Made by a program: the position numbers and the translations under genes
Part shown: positions 1-6,958 of the stretch, one piece after another
How the letters are laid out: each line of letters begins with the position of its first letter
Position numbering within the stretch: the stretch's first letter is position 1
NCBI GenBank assembly: GCA_947384095.1
Contig: CANDFU010000016.1
Span: forward strand, 1 to 12,813
Length of the DNA stretch: 12,813 bases
Direction of reading: 5' to 3'
Origin: an uncultured Roseburia sp.
GTDB taxonomy: Bacteria > Bacillota > Clostridia > Lachnospirales > Lachnospiraceae
The notes under the pieces: model-generated
The model's database searches: none
The model's input: the letters and a program-made list of their open reading frames with translations, nothing else
Told to the model about the DNA's origin: nothing

Positions 1-651
1 GCGGATAATCGTACGCGTCACGACCGGAGCCGGAACCGTATTGACCAGCATCGCCGCTCCCATAGCCTCCTCCGGCCCGAATGCAAAATCAGCCGCATAA
101 AAACCGTCTTTTTTTGCCTCTTTGCGAACCTCGCGCCGTCTTGCAAGCACCGTCACCCTTGCGCCCAATGCGCGAAGCCTTGCCGCAATTGCCTTGCCGC
201 AGCAGCCATAGCCCGTCACAATGATTTTCGCCTCGTCAATATTGTAAGGACTGTTGTTTACGAGCTCCGCGATGGCGCCTTCCGCCGTCGCCACTGCGTT
301 TTCTTCCGTCACAACCGCATCCTCCATAAAATCAAGGTAATGAATATCACGCCGCTTTAAAATCTCTGTCTGCTCTTCGGAGAAGCATCCGCCCAGCACC
401 AGAGTGCCGTTGATCAGATTTTTATTTAATATATCGTTTAATGTTTTCTGTTCCGGAACCTTCGACACTGGTATCGGAAGTATAAGCATATCCGCCTCCA
501 CCAGAAAGCCTTTCAGTTTATCGAGCTGCTCTGACGCCGTCCCGCTGTTTCTGATATCCAGGCAGCGCACATTGAGTCCTTTTTTTGTCAGTATTTCGGC
601 CAGATACACCTGGCGCATATCGCTAATAAGAAGAATTGTCTGTCTGTTCAT
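1..651 (-). CDS. dpaA: Dipicolinate synthase subunit A, partial (C-terminus beyond left edge)
   Basis: Read from the complement, 217 codons are open from ATG 651 to the window edge. The family (DpaA/SpoVFA) works with DpaB to make dipicolinic acid in the mother cell during sporulation, from a lysine-pathway intermediate. What I see: an N-terminal domain of about 130 residues, the family-type stretch NAVATAEGAIAELV at 119-131, then a Rossmann NAD(P) site GYGCCG at 147-152 and the segment NTVPAPV at 204-210. Family members are usually near 290-300 residues, so roughly the last quarter is outside the window. ATG 651 is the only sensible start, because an in-frame TAA lies three codons upstream. 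The likely Shine-Dalgarno AAGGGAG lies 11-12 bases upstream, inside a hairpin arm. dpaB would be expected just past the left edge. A related NAD-binding protein without a sporulation role is less likely. Confidence 0.85.
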   Translation of the reverse strand, partial: MNRQTILLISDMRQVYLAEILTKKGLNVRCLDIRNSGTASEQLDKLKGFLVEADMLILPIPVSKVPEQKTLNDILNKNLINGTLVLGGCFSEEQTEILKRRDIHYLDFMEDAVVTEENAVATAEGAIAELVNNSPYNIDEAKIIVTGYGCCGKAIAARLRALGARVTVLARRREVRKEAKKDGFYAADFAFGPEEAMGAAMLVNTVPAPVVTRTIIR

Positions 652-660
652 AAAAAATTA

Positions 661-693
661 CGCTCCCTTCCATGTATTATATGAAAGGGAGCG
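661..693 (-). terminator. Hairpin plus T run ahead of dpaA
   Basis: On the minus strand the arms 693-681 and 673-661 pair over 13 positions with one mismatch and a 7-base loop (674-680). They are followed by TAATTTTTT, which runs directly into the dpaA start codon. This has the form of an intrinsic terminator for the membrane-protein gene that ends at 722. The 3' arm also carries the dpaA Shine-Dalgarno sequence, so any read-through RNA would have its ribosome-binding site paired. Confidence 0.75.
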
Positions 694-703
694 CTCTCAG
701 GTG
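675..703 (-). promoter_or_regulatory. Candidate sigma-K-like sporulation promoter for dpaA
   Basis: The minus strand reads CACC (703-700), 16 bases, then CATATAATA (683-675). This fits the Bacillus sigma-K pattern mACm with a 16-17 base spacer and CATAnnnTA. The B. subtilis spoVF operon is known to be transcribed by sigma-K, so the placement is sensible. The expected transcription start falls near 669, within the 3' arm of the hairpin, giving a very short leader that starts at or just before the Shine-Dalgarno. The motif carries little information, so chance occurrence is possible. A sigma-A -35 box is not apparent at 17 bases. Confidence 0.45.
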
Positions 704-721
704 CCACGCCGCTTAACGCAT

Positions 722-1417
722 TCACACAGATCTTTCTGCGCTGTCAATGACGCCCATCGCTCTGTTGTATATTGCCGGGTCAATGCTTGCCGCTTCTTCC
801 CGATATAATTCCTCCATCCCTTGCCTGATCCAGTCAATCCACTTCTGCTTTTCCTCCCGCGTCCCGGCCCCTTCCTTTTCCCTCAGCGCCCGGGTAACCG
901 CACGGAATATAAGCGTTTCAACCGCTTTTGGCTTATCGCTTTCCAGTCTGCGCAGATCATAATTCAGCTCCACCTGCATTCCGGCCTGCCTGGCCTTCTC
1001 AAGGATCTGCAGGCACTCCCGCGCCGTCTGATAACTAACGCGGAATTCGCCAATATCGCTCGTGTTCCAGACAACCAGCAATGCCTCCTCCAGTGTCTTC
1101 CTGTCGCTCTCTGCATATCTGCGCGCATACTTCTTCCAGTCCGTCCACCCGGCGTCGCCCAGCATCTGCTGCCTCCGCCTGTATGCGGCGCCCTCGGATT
1201 CCCGCTTTGATCCCAGAATCTTCTTTCCAATCCAGAAAGCCAGCAGAGCAAAAAGAAACGTCGCCGCCGCGCTGCCGGCCCTTTCTCCCGTCGTGACTGA
1301 CATTGTTTTATCCACAAGCATCCAGACTGCAACTCCTGCAAAAGTCACGCTTCCCAGAATAAACATAATACCGATGTACCGGCGGAGAAAACGTAAAATC
1401 TTATCTACAATCCTCAT
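722..1417 (-). CDS. Two-helix membrane protein of unknown function (paralogue 2)
   Basis: 231 residues. I do not recognise a named family. Two hydrophobic segments (about 14-35 and 46-68) are joined by a short loop. A polar, helix-rich C-terminal domain of about 160 residues follows, probably in the cytoplasm, with the conserved stretch TARECLQILE at 131-140. It aligns without gaps to the product of the neighbouring gene (1489-2196), with about 37% identity by my hand count. The start at 1417 is preferred over an upstream in-frame ATG at 1468 because GGAGAGGG (1434-1427) lies 9 bases before it and because this start matches that of the paralogue. It lies 71 bases downstream of the paralogue on the same strand and ends at a hairpin terminator. 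Its location behind the GDP-fucose genes may mean co-transcription, but no function follows from that. Confidence 0.8.
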   Translation of the reverse strand: MRIVDKILRFLRRYIGIMFILGSVTFAGVAVWMLVDKTMSVTTGERAGSAAATFLFALLAFWIGKKILGSKRESEGAAYRRRQQMLGDAGWTDWKKYARRYAESDRKTLEEALLVVWNTSDIGEFRVSYQTARECLQILEKARQAGMQVELNYDLRRLESDKPKAVETLIFRAVTRALREKEGAGTREEKQKWIDWIRQGMEELYREEAASIDPAIYNRAMGVIDSAERSV

Positions 1418-1488
1418 AACTGCATTCCCTCTCCAACCTGCACCGCTCTTATCCGGCACATACCGCATTTTTCAGAAAGAAACCGGGT

Positions 1489-2196
1489 TCAATATGGCCT
1501 GTAATCAATTTCTGCAGCGCGGTTGAGAAGTTCCATCCCTTTCTGAAACATATCCTGATCAATATATAGAGACTCTTTCCGATATATCTCTTCCATTCTC
1601 TGTATACCCCAGCGGATCCACTCCTGCTTCTCTCCATCCGTCGGCGCTGCGTGGGCTTCCTGTACGGCCCTCGTGGATATACGGAACAACAGCTCGTTTA
1701 TCGCGACCGTTTTTTCATCTTCCAGCATCTGCATATCGTACGCCATCCCTACAGACGCTCCACCGTTTTCCGCCATCCCGAGCAGCTGAAGACATTCCCT
1801 CGCCGTCTCGTAACAGATGCGCAGTTCCTCCTCCTGATCGGCATGATGCATCTGTTTAACCGCCTGCTGCAGCGTTGCTGTGTCGTCCGCCGCATACCGC
1901 CTTACATATTTGTCCCAGCTCAGCCTGAGATTTCCACTCAGCATCCGCTCCCGCCGCCGGTGCGCAGTGCGCTCGTTTTCGGGTTTCGGTCCCATAAGCT
2001 TCCTTCCGCACCACCAGAAGAGCACTGCCATAACGATCCCTACAACCGCCGCTCCGATTTTCTCTCCCATTGAGGCATCCACCGTATGATCCATCAGATT
2101 CCAGATCACACCAAATATACATATCGGGCTGGCCAGAATCAACAGGACACCGATAAGTCCCCCGACAATATGATACAGACCTTTTAACAATTTCAT
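1489..2196 (-). CDS. Two-helix membrane protein of unknown function (paralogue 1)
   Basis: 235 residues with the same plan as the gene at 722-1417. Hydrophobic segments lie at about 8-34 and 46-66, a basic stretch AHRRRERM follows at 78-85, and the rest is a charged helical domain with TARECLQLL at 131-139 and EKQEWIRW at 189-196. It is unrecognised beyond the paralogy. Start 2196 is chosen over an in-frame ATG at 2223 because AGGAGAGG (2210-2203) sits 6 bases upstream. It begins 67 bases after the stop of the manC-like gene, in the same direction, with no convincing terminator between, so it may share the GDP-fucose transcript. Confidence 0.8.
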   Translation of the reverse strand: MKLLKGLYHIVGGLIGVLLILASPICIFGVIWNLMDHTVDASMGEKIGAAVVGIVMAVLFWWCGRKLMGPKPENERTAHRRRERMLSGNLRLSWDKYVRRYAADDTATLQQAVKQMHHADQEEELRICYETARECLQLLGMAENGGASVGMAYDMQMLEDEKTVAINELLFRISTRAVQEAHAAPTDGEKQEWIRWGIQRMEEIYRKESLYIDQDMFQKGMELLNRAAEIDYRPY

Positions 2197-2263
2197 GACA
2201 TGCCTCTCCTCTGTACGTCTCAAAATTCTCTTTTGTTTCCCGTCATCGCCGCTTCACCGCCCG

Positions 2264-3619
2264 TCAGGCGATATCCTCTCCCGGTTCTCCCAGGCTGATT
2301 TCAATCAGACGCAGGTCTGTCCCTATTGCCTGTATCGCATGTGTTTTTCCTGCCGCAATACTGACCGTCGCCCCCGCCGTCAGATCCACCTCTATGCCCT
2401 CGAGAAACAGCTTTCCCATACCGGAGAGAACCGTGATCGTCTCCGTATGCGTCCGGTGCATATGACGCGGCGTCTCTTTTCCGGCTACCACCTTAACGCG
2501 CTTTGTGACACTGCGGATCCCGTCGTCCTCGTCACTGTCTATCGTCTTGATCGTTCCCCAGCGGCGTTCCTCATACCGTGAAGTATCTTCCATATGTTCC
2601 AGACACGTTTTGATATAGGAACTCTGATGCTTGTCCGCCACAAGAATCCCATCATGAGAGGCTGCGACCACCAGGTTTTCGGCGCCCATAATAACCATCG
2701 GGATACCCAGCATATTGATGGCATGACTGTTTCTGCAGGTATCATCCCAGACAACATTTCCAATGCCCTTCTCCGGCATCTCCTCCGTCAGCGTATTCCA
2801 GGTCCCCAGATCCTTCCAGATATCATGATACCGGATTACCGCAATATCATCCCAGTTCTCCAGGACTTCATAGTCAAAACTCTGCTTTGGCAGCCGCTCA
2901 TAATCTGCCGTCATCTGACCATAATCCATATCGACGCCATATTTTAAGGCCCACTCGGCAGCCAGTGAAAGCTTAAAGCAGAAAACACCGCAGTTCCAGA
3001 GGGCGCCTTTCCCTGTCAGCGCTTTCGCCGTTTCCTCATCCGGCTTCTCTTGAAATCCTTCCACTCTGACCAGGCTGTCGCCGCTTTCATCCGTTTCCAC
3101 TCCGCCGCCCTGCTCCGGTATGATATACCCGTATTTTGTCGACGGATAGGTCGGCACGCCTCCCAGGAGGCCGATCGTCCGCTTTTCCGCCCCGATCGCT
3201 TTCCCCAGCCTTTCAACCCGCCGGAAGAAATCGCCTGTGGTATAGGGATCCACCGGAAGAAATGCGACGACGTCGTCCGGATCCGCCCCCTTTTCCGACA
3301 GCAGATAAGCGCAGGAAAGCATAACCGCCGGAAACGTATTGCGCCGCATCGGCTCCACCGCCACCTCCGCCGCATCTTTAAGCTGGCTTTCGATCAGCTC
3401 TACCTGCGCGCTGCTCGCACAGATCACCGTATTTTCCGCAAGCCCGGCATCCGCAAGCTGCCCGTACACCCGCTGCAGCATGGAACATTTTTCCGCACGT
3501 GCACTGCGTCCGCCCACTTGATCATAATTCATCAGTTTAATGTATTGCTTGGAACAGAGATCATTGGAAAGCGGCCATAAGCGTTTGCCCGAACCGCCCG
3601 ATAACAGAACAATATACAT
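2264..3619 (-). CDS. manC: Mannose-1-phosphate guanylyltransferase with C-terminal cupin
   Basis: 451 residues. It joins GTP and mannose-1-phosphate to give GDP-mannose in the cytoplasm, the substrate of the gmd product upstream. The nucleotidyltransferase domain (about 1-340) shows the signature GGSGKRLWPLS at 8-18, FQEKP at 189-193, WNCGVF at 208-213 and the late stretch SHDGILVADK at 321-330. The usual PADH motif is replaced by PVDPY at 122-126. A cupin domain (about 352-446) follows, with putative metal ligands in HMHRTHTE (386-393) and GKTHAI (424-429). In classical bifunctional enzymes this domain isomerises mannose-6-phosphate, but the expected QMHxHRxEHW pattern is altered here, so that second activity is doubtful. 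Start 3619 is chosen because AGGAGG sits 6 bases upstream; in-frame ATGs at 3625 and 3637 are not correctly spaced. Length is typical of the family. Confidence 0.9.
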   Translation of the reverse strand: MYIVLLSGGSGKRLWPLSNDLCSKQYIKLMNYDQVGGRSARAEKCSMLQRVYGQLADAGLAENTVICASSAQVELIESQLKDAAEVAVEPMRRNTFPAVMLSCAYLLSEKGADPDDVVAFLPVDPYTTGDFFRRVERLGKAIGAEKRTIGLLGGVPTYPSTKYGYIIPEQGGGVETDESGDSLVRVEGFQEKPDEETAKALTGKGALWNCGVFCFKLSLAAEWALKYGVDMDYGQMTADYERLPKQSFDYEVLENWDDIAVIRYHDIWKDLGTWNTLTEEMPEKGIGNVVWDDTCRNSHAINMLGIPMVIMGAENLVVAASHDGILVADKHQSSYIKTCLEHMEDTSRYEERRWGTIKTIDSDEDDGIRSVTKRVKVVAGKETPRHMHRTHTETITVLSGMGKLFLEGIEVDLTAGATVSIAAGKTHAIQAIGTDLRLIEISLGEPGEDIA

Positions 3620-3625
3620 CCCCAT

Positions 3626-3631
3626 CCTCCT
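3626..3631 (-). promoter_or_regulatory. Ribosome-binding site deciding the manC start
   Basis: AGGAGG on the minus strand ends 6 bases before ATG 3619. It directly abuts the in-frame ATG at 3625 and lies downstream of the one at 3637, which rules both out as main starts. Confidence 0.85.
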
Positions 3632-3645
3632 CTCCATCGTATCTA

Positions 3646-3670
3646 TCCGGCACGCCGTCGGCGGGCCGGA
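3646..3670 (-). other. Strong GC hairpin in the fcl-manC gap
   Basis: Positions 3646-3657 and 3659-3670 are inverted repeats of 12 bases with one mismatch. Folding needs the innermost pair open, leaving a 3-base loop and about 10 pairs, nearly all G-C. There is no following T run, so it is not a standard terminator. It sits between the fcl stop (3677) and the manC Shine-Dalgarno (3631-3626). It could slow polymerase, protect an RNA end, or be a processing site; the sequence does not say which. Confidence 0.6.
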
Positions 3671-3676
3671 CTTTCA

Positions 3677-4621
3677 TCAGCGCTCCGCTCTCATCGGGTT
3701 GTTCAGAAAATCCTCGTACGCAAGCCGTATTCCGTCTTCCAGCTTTGTCTTATACTTCCATCCCAGCCCTTCCAGTTTACTCACATCGAGAAGTTTTCGC
3801 GGCGTTCCGTCGGGCTTTGACGCATCCCATCGGATCTCCCCTGTGTAACCGATCACCCGCGCCACGGTCTCTGCAAGCTCTCTGATCGTCAGCTCTTCCC
3901 CGGTCCCCAGATTTACGGTCTCATTGCCGCTGTAATTGTTCATCAGGAAAACGCAGGCGTCCGCCAGGTCATCCACATACATAAACTCACGAAGCGGCGT
4001 TCCGGTTCCCCAGCAGGTCACCTCCTCCGCCCCCGTTTCCTTCGCCTCGTGAAAACGCCGGATCAGCGCCGGGAGAACATGGCTGTGTTCCGGATGGTAA
4101 TTATCATTCGGACCATAAAGGTTGGTCGGCATCACCGAAATATAATCCGTTCCGTACTGGCGATTCAGATATTCGCAGTATTTCAGCCCGCTGATTTTCG
4201 CCAGCGCATATGCCTCATTCGTCTCCTCCAGCGAGCTTGTCAGAAGGCAGCTCTCCGGCATCGGCTGCGGCGCCATACGCGGATAGATACACGATGATCC
4301 CAGAAACATCAGTTTTTTACATCCGTTTTTCCACGCCTCATGAATCACATTCATTTCCAGAGTCATATTTTCATACATAAAATCCGCCAGAGCGCCGCTG
4401 TTGGCCACAATGCCGCCGACCTTCGCGGCTGCCAGAAATACATAATCCGGTTTCTCATTCTCAAAAAAACGCTCCACCTCATCCTGTCGGCACAGGTTTA
4501 ACTCCGCATGCGTCCTCGTGATGATATTGCGCCAGCCGTCTTCCTCAAGCCGGCGTATAATCGCGGAACCGACCATTCCCCGGTGGCCGGCCACATATAT
4601 TTTTGCATCCTTTTCCATCAT
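3677..4621 (-). CDS. fcl: GDP-L-fucose synthase
   Basis: 314 residues, a normal length. It converts GDP-4-keto-6-deoxy-mannose to GDP-L-fucose by epimerisation and NADPH reduction in the cytoplasm, the last step of the pathway begun by gmd. It is an extended short-chain dehydrogenase. I see the nucleotide-binding site GHRGMVGSA at 12-20, SSCIYP at 109-114 with Ser109 and Cys111, the Tyr138-x3-Lys142 pair, and His181, matching the positions of the known catalytic residues in E. coli WcaG/Fcl shifted by about two. Start 4621 has AAGGTG 7 bases upstream; an ATG one codon later is less well placed. It follows gmd by 38 bases and precedes manC by 57, indicating one operon. Confidence 0.95.
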   Translation of the reverse strand: MMEKDAKIYVAGHRGMVGSAIIRRLEEDGWRNIITRTHAELNLCRQDEVERFFENEKPDYVFLAAAKVGGIVANSGALADFMYENMTLEMNVIHEAWKNGCKKLMFLGSSCIYPRMAPQPMPESCLLTSSLEETNEAYALAKISGLKYCEYLNRQYGTDYISVMPTNLYGPNDNYHPEHSHVLPALIRRFHEAKETGAEEVTCWGTGTPLREFMYVDDLADACVFLMNNYSGNETVNLGTGEELTIRELAETVARVIGYTGEIRWDASKPDGTPRKLLDVSKLEGLGWKYKTKLEDGIRLAYEDFLNNPMRAER

Positions 4622-4659
4622 ATCCGTTCACCTTTTCACCTTTCCCGTCTAAAATATCG

Positions 4660-5691
4660 TCACTCCGCCGCCACCATCTTCATGTCATGTCGCACCATGA
4701 TCTTAACCAGCTCTTCAAACGTCGTCTTTGTCGGATTCCATCCGAGTTCTGTCCTTGCCTTGGTGGGATCTCCCCAGAGATTAACTACGTCCGTCGGCCT
4801 GTAAAACTCCTTCGACACCTCGATCAGAACTTTTCCCGTCGCTTTGTCAATCCCTTTTTCTTCTACCCCTTCCCCGGAAAACTCCAGCTCGATTCCGGCT
4901 TCACGGAACGCAAGCTCACAGAACTCCCGCACGGAATGCTGCTCCCCGGTCGCAATCACAAAGTCTTCCGGCACATCATTCTGCAGAATCAGCCACATAC
5001 ACTCCACATAATCTTTTGCATACCCCCAGTCACGCAGGGAAGAAAGATTTCCCAGATACAGCTTCTCTTGTTTTCCCTGCGCAATCCGCGCAGCCGCAAG
5101 CGAAATCTTTCTGGTCACAAACGTCTCGCCGCGGCGCTCCGATTCATGGTTAAACAAAATCCCGCTGCAGCAGAACATATTATAGGCTTCGCGATACTCC
5201 TTGACAATCCAGAATCCATACTGCTTTGCCACCGCATAGGGACTGTACGGATGAAACGGCGTCGTCTCACGCTGCGGAACCTCCTCCACTTTACCATACA
5301 GCTCGGAAGTGGAAGCCTGATAAATCCGGCAGGTCTTCTCAAGGCCACACATGCGCACGGCTTCCAGCACGCGCAGCACTCCCGTCGCGACCACGTCCGC
5401 CGTATATTCCGGCACTTCAAAGCTGACCTGTACGTGCGACTGAGCCGCCAGATTATATATCTCGTCCGGGCGGATCTCTCCCACCAGACGCACGATGCTC
5501 ATCGAATCCGATAAATCACCGTAGTGCACAAAAAAGCAGGGATCATCATTGAGATGATCAATCCGCTCCCGTTTCTCCACAGAAGTACGGCGCACCATCC
5601 CGTGTACCTCATATCCTTTTTCCAGAAGAAGCTCCGCCAGATAGCTTCCATCCTGTCCTGTCACACCTGTAATCAACGCCTTCTTTTTCAT
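4660..5691 (-). CDS. gmd: GDP-mannose 4,6-dehydratase
   Basis: 343 residues, the usual length. It removes water from GDP-D-mannose to give GDP-4-keto-6-deoxy-D-mannose, the first committed step to GDP-L-fucose. Seen in the sequence: the NADP site GVTGQDGS at 9-16, the active-site cluster STSE (Thr128, Glu130), and YAVAK with Tyr152 and Lys156. These correspond to the catalytic Thr, Glu, Tyr and Lys of E. coli GMD. The basic segment [14 protein letters not shown] (34-47) is the family's characteristic loop. Start 5691 is chosen because AAGGAG lies 8 bases upstream; the in-frame ATG at 5709 lies upstream of that site. It is the first gene of the operon and is divergent from an AraC-type regulator, which may control it. 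Confidence 0.96.
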   Translation of the reverse strand: MKKKALITGVTGQDGSYLAELLLEKGYEVHGMVRRTSVEKRERIDHLNDDPCFFVHYGDLSDSMSIVRLVGEIRPDEIYNLAAQSHVQVSFEVPEYTADVVATGVLRVLEAVRMCGLEKTCRIYQASTSELYGKVEEVPQRETTPFHPYSPYAVAKQYGFWIVKEYREAYNMFCCSGILFNHESERRGETFVTRKISLAAARIAQGKQEKLYLGNLSSLRDWGYAKDYVECMWLILQNDVPEDFVIATGEQHSVREFCELAFREAGIELEFSGEGVEEKGIDKATGKVLIEVSKEFYRPTDVVNLWGDPTKARTELGWNPTKTTFEELVKIMVRHDMKMVAAE

Positions 5692-5699
5692 GTTCTGTT

Positions 5700-5705
5700 C
5701 TCCTT
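5700..5705 (-). promoter_or_regulatory. Ribosome-binding site deciding the gmd start
   Basis: AAGGAG on the minus strand ends 8 bases before ATG 5691 and excludes the longer reading that begins at 5709. Confidence 0.8.
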
Positions 5706-5724
5706 CCAAATTGTTCTATAACTA

Positions 5725-5742
5725 TTTTGCTGACATGCAAAA
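5725..5742. promoter_or_regulatory. Candidate operator: inverted repeat in the gmd leader
   Basis: TTTTGC (5725-5730), six bases, then GCAAAA (5737-5742) form a perfect 6-bp inverted repeat. It lies between the predicted gmd transcription start and the gmd ribosome-binding site. AraC proteins more often bind direct repeats, so the binder may be another regulator or none. It is short enough to be chance. Confidence 0.3.
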
Positions 5743-5756
5743 CGACACCGTTGTTT

Positions 5757-5785
5757 AGGATAGTCCAATTTTTTGTTTTTTACAA
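5757..5785 (-). promoter_or_regulatory. Weak candidate promoter for the GDP-fucose operon
   Basis: On the minus strand TTGTAA (5785-5780), a 17-base spacer and TATCCT (5762-5757). Each box matches the sigma-A consensus at 4 of 6. The poor -10 would suit a promoter that needs an activator such as the divergent AraC protein. The start would fall near 5750, giving a leader of about 58 bases. Another -10-like TATAAT lies at 5815-5810 on this strand but has no good -35. Confidence 0.35.
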
Positions 5786-5814
5786 TTGAATATATTGGCT
5801 TAAAATAGTATTAT
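5786..5814 (+). promoter_or_regulatory. Promoter of the araC-type regulator, probably leaderless
   Basis: TTGAAT (5786-5791), exactly 17 bases, TATTAT (5809-5814): 4/6 and 5/6 matches to the sigma-A consensus. The expected transcription start, about 7 bases on, is the A of the ATG at 5821. No Shine-Dalgarno is present before that ATG, which fits a leaderless message. Confidence 0.6.
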
Positions 5815-5820
5815 ATTGCT

Positions 5821-6762
5821 ATGAGTAAAACTTTTTTTGAAAAATACAAAACCTCTGAGGTTACCAACACAAGAAGCGTCATCAACACGCCCTCCGCTTT
5901 TACGCGTGAAAATTTCTTCCATATCCAGGAAGCCGGCTATTTAAAAAGCTTAAAACCGCATTTAAGCAGGAGAAGCGGTCTTGCGTCCTACCTGTTTTTT
6001 ATCGTCCTTTCGGGCAGCGGTACCGTCACTTACCGCCAGCCGCCAGCCGCCGCGAAAAACAAACAGGACGCTGCGGCGCGGGATTCCGTCTTTCCGGGAA
6101 AACGTGACGGCAATCCGGCAGATACAATTGCCGCCGCCCATGCCGGAGACTGTTTTTTCCTCGACTGCTCGGGAGAATACACCCATATCAGCACCGAAAA
6201 CGACCCGTGGGAACTTCTCTGGATTCATTTTTACGGCCCGCAGGCCGCCGCTTACTACAGCTGCTTCCGTGAAAGGGAAAACTGGCACTTTCGTTCGGGG
6301 CATCTTGCGGAACTGACTGCCTCTATCCAGAATATCATCCGCTATCACGAAGAACCGACCGACGACACCGACCTCCTGACGGCCCAGCAGATCGTAACGA
6401 TCCTGACGCTTGTCTGCACCGGTTCCGACGACAAAAATGAACCGCTCTCAGATAAGCTTAAGAATATCCTGCACTATCTCGATGAACACTATACGGAAAA
6501 AATCTCGCTGGACAGCCTCGCAGAACTTTTTTTTATCAGCAAATATTATCTTTCCCGCGAATTTAAAAAACAATTCGGGACAACCGTCATTCAGTATATC
6601 CTGGCCAGAAAGATCTCCCATGCCAAGGAGCTGCTGCGCTACAGCACCTCCTCCATCGAGGAAATCTCCCGGCTCTGCGGCGTGGAAGATGCCAGCTACT
6701 TCAACAAAATATTTAAAAAAATGGAAGGATGCACTGCATCGGAATACCGCAGGCGCTGGTAG
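5821..6762 (+). CDS. AraC-family transcriptional regulator
   Basis: 313 residues. The N-terminal half is a cupin-type sensing domain: SGSGTVTY at 64-71, AGDCFFLDC at 108-116, and DPWELLWIHFYGP at 128-140. The C-terminal 95 residues (about 218-313) hold the two helix-turn-helix units of the AraC/XylS family, with LAELFFISKYYLSREFKK at 233-250 and IEEISRLCGVEDASYFNKIF at 279-298. About 25 extra residues, rich in Ala and charged residues, lie between the first two cupin motifs (about 74-106). It is divergent from gmd across 129 bases, so control of the GDP-fucose genes, and of itself, is the simplest guess. The ligand is unknown, though cupin-type AraC proteins often sense sugars. No ribosome-binding site precedes the start, and no other ATG, GTG or TTG is available in the first 30 codons. 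Confidence 0.9.
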   Translation: MSKTFFEKYKTSEVTNTRSVINTPSAFTRENFFHIQEAGYLKSLKPHLSRRSGLASYLFFIVLSGSGTVTYRQPPAAAKNKQDAAARDSVFPGKRDGNPADTIAAAHAGDCFFLDCSGEYTHISTENDPWELLWIHFYGPQAAAYYSCFRERENWHFRSGHLAELTASIQNIIRYHEEPTDDTDLLTAQQIVTILTLVCTGSDDKNEPLSDKLKNILHYLDEHYTEKISLDSLAELFFISKYYLSREFKKQFGTTVIQYILARKISHAKELLRYSTSSIEEISRLCGVEDASYFNKIFKKMEGCTASEYRRRW

Positions 6763-6958
6763 CCCCTTACAGTTCCATCCCACCCGGCCGATAACCGTAC
6801 TTCGTATTCCGGAGTATCCTTCTCTCCGGCTGGTCCAAAACACCCAGAAAGATATATGAAGTCCGGGCTTTTTATTTACAGGACCGGCGCATTTTGTTAT
6901 AATTCAGATGAGATTCCATCATGATACAGTACATTCCAGACGGAAAGGTTAACTCATT
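6763..6958. other. Intergenic region between the regulator and acyltransferase genes
   Basis: 196 bases. It holds a small 6-bp inverted repeat, CCGGAG/CTCCGG at 6809-6829, with no following T run, and the promoter of the next gene at its right-hand end. I see no clear terminator for the regulator gene and no convincing small gene, so read-through into the acyltransferase is possible. Confidence 0.5.
6875..6903 (+). promoter_or_regulatory. Sigma-A promoter of the first acyltransferase
   Basis: TTTACA (6875-6880), a 17-base spacer, and TATAAT (6898-6903): 5/6 and 6/6 matches. The predicted start near 6910 gives a leader of about 49 bases. The ribosome-binding site GGAAAGG lies 10 bases before ATG 6959. 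Confidence 0.75.

Noticed and set aside
1062..1526. 154-codon plus-strand frame opposite the second membrane-protein gene
   Set aside because: The minus-strand frame is conserved with its tandem paralogue, which is strong evidence that the minus frame is the coding one.
3050..3580. 176-codon plus-strand frame opposite manC
   Set aside because: Antisense to a well-supported ManC; Arg/His-rich composition typical of a shadow frame.
4603..5514. Long open frame on the plus strand opposite gmd (303 codons)
   Set aside because: It is antisense to a clear gmd with intact catalytic motifs, its product resembles no family and is rich in His, Arg and Pro as shadow frames are, and it has no good ribosome-binding site.
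6809..6829. CCGGAG/CTCCGG hairpin as a terminator for the araC-type gene
   Set aside because: Only six pairs, a 9-base loop, and no T run on either strand.
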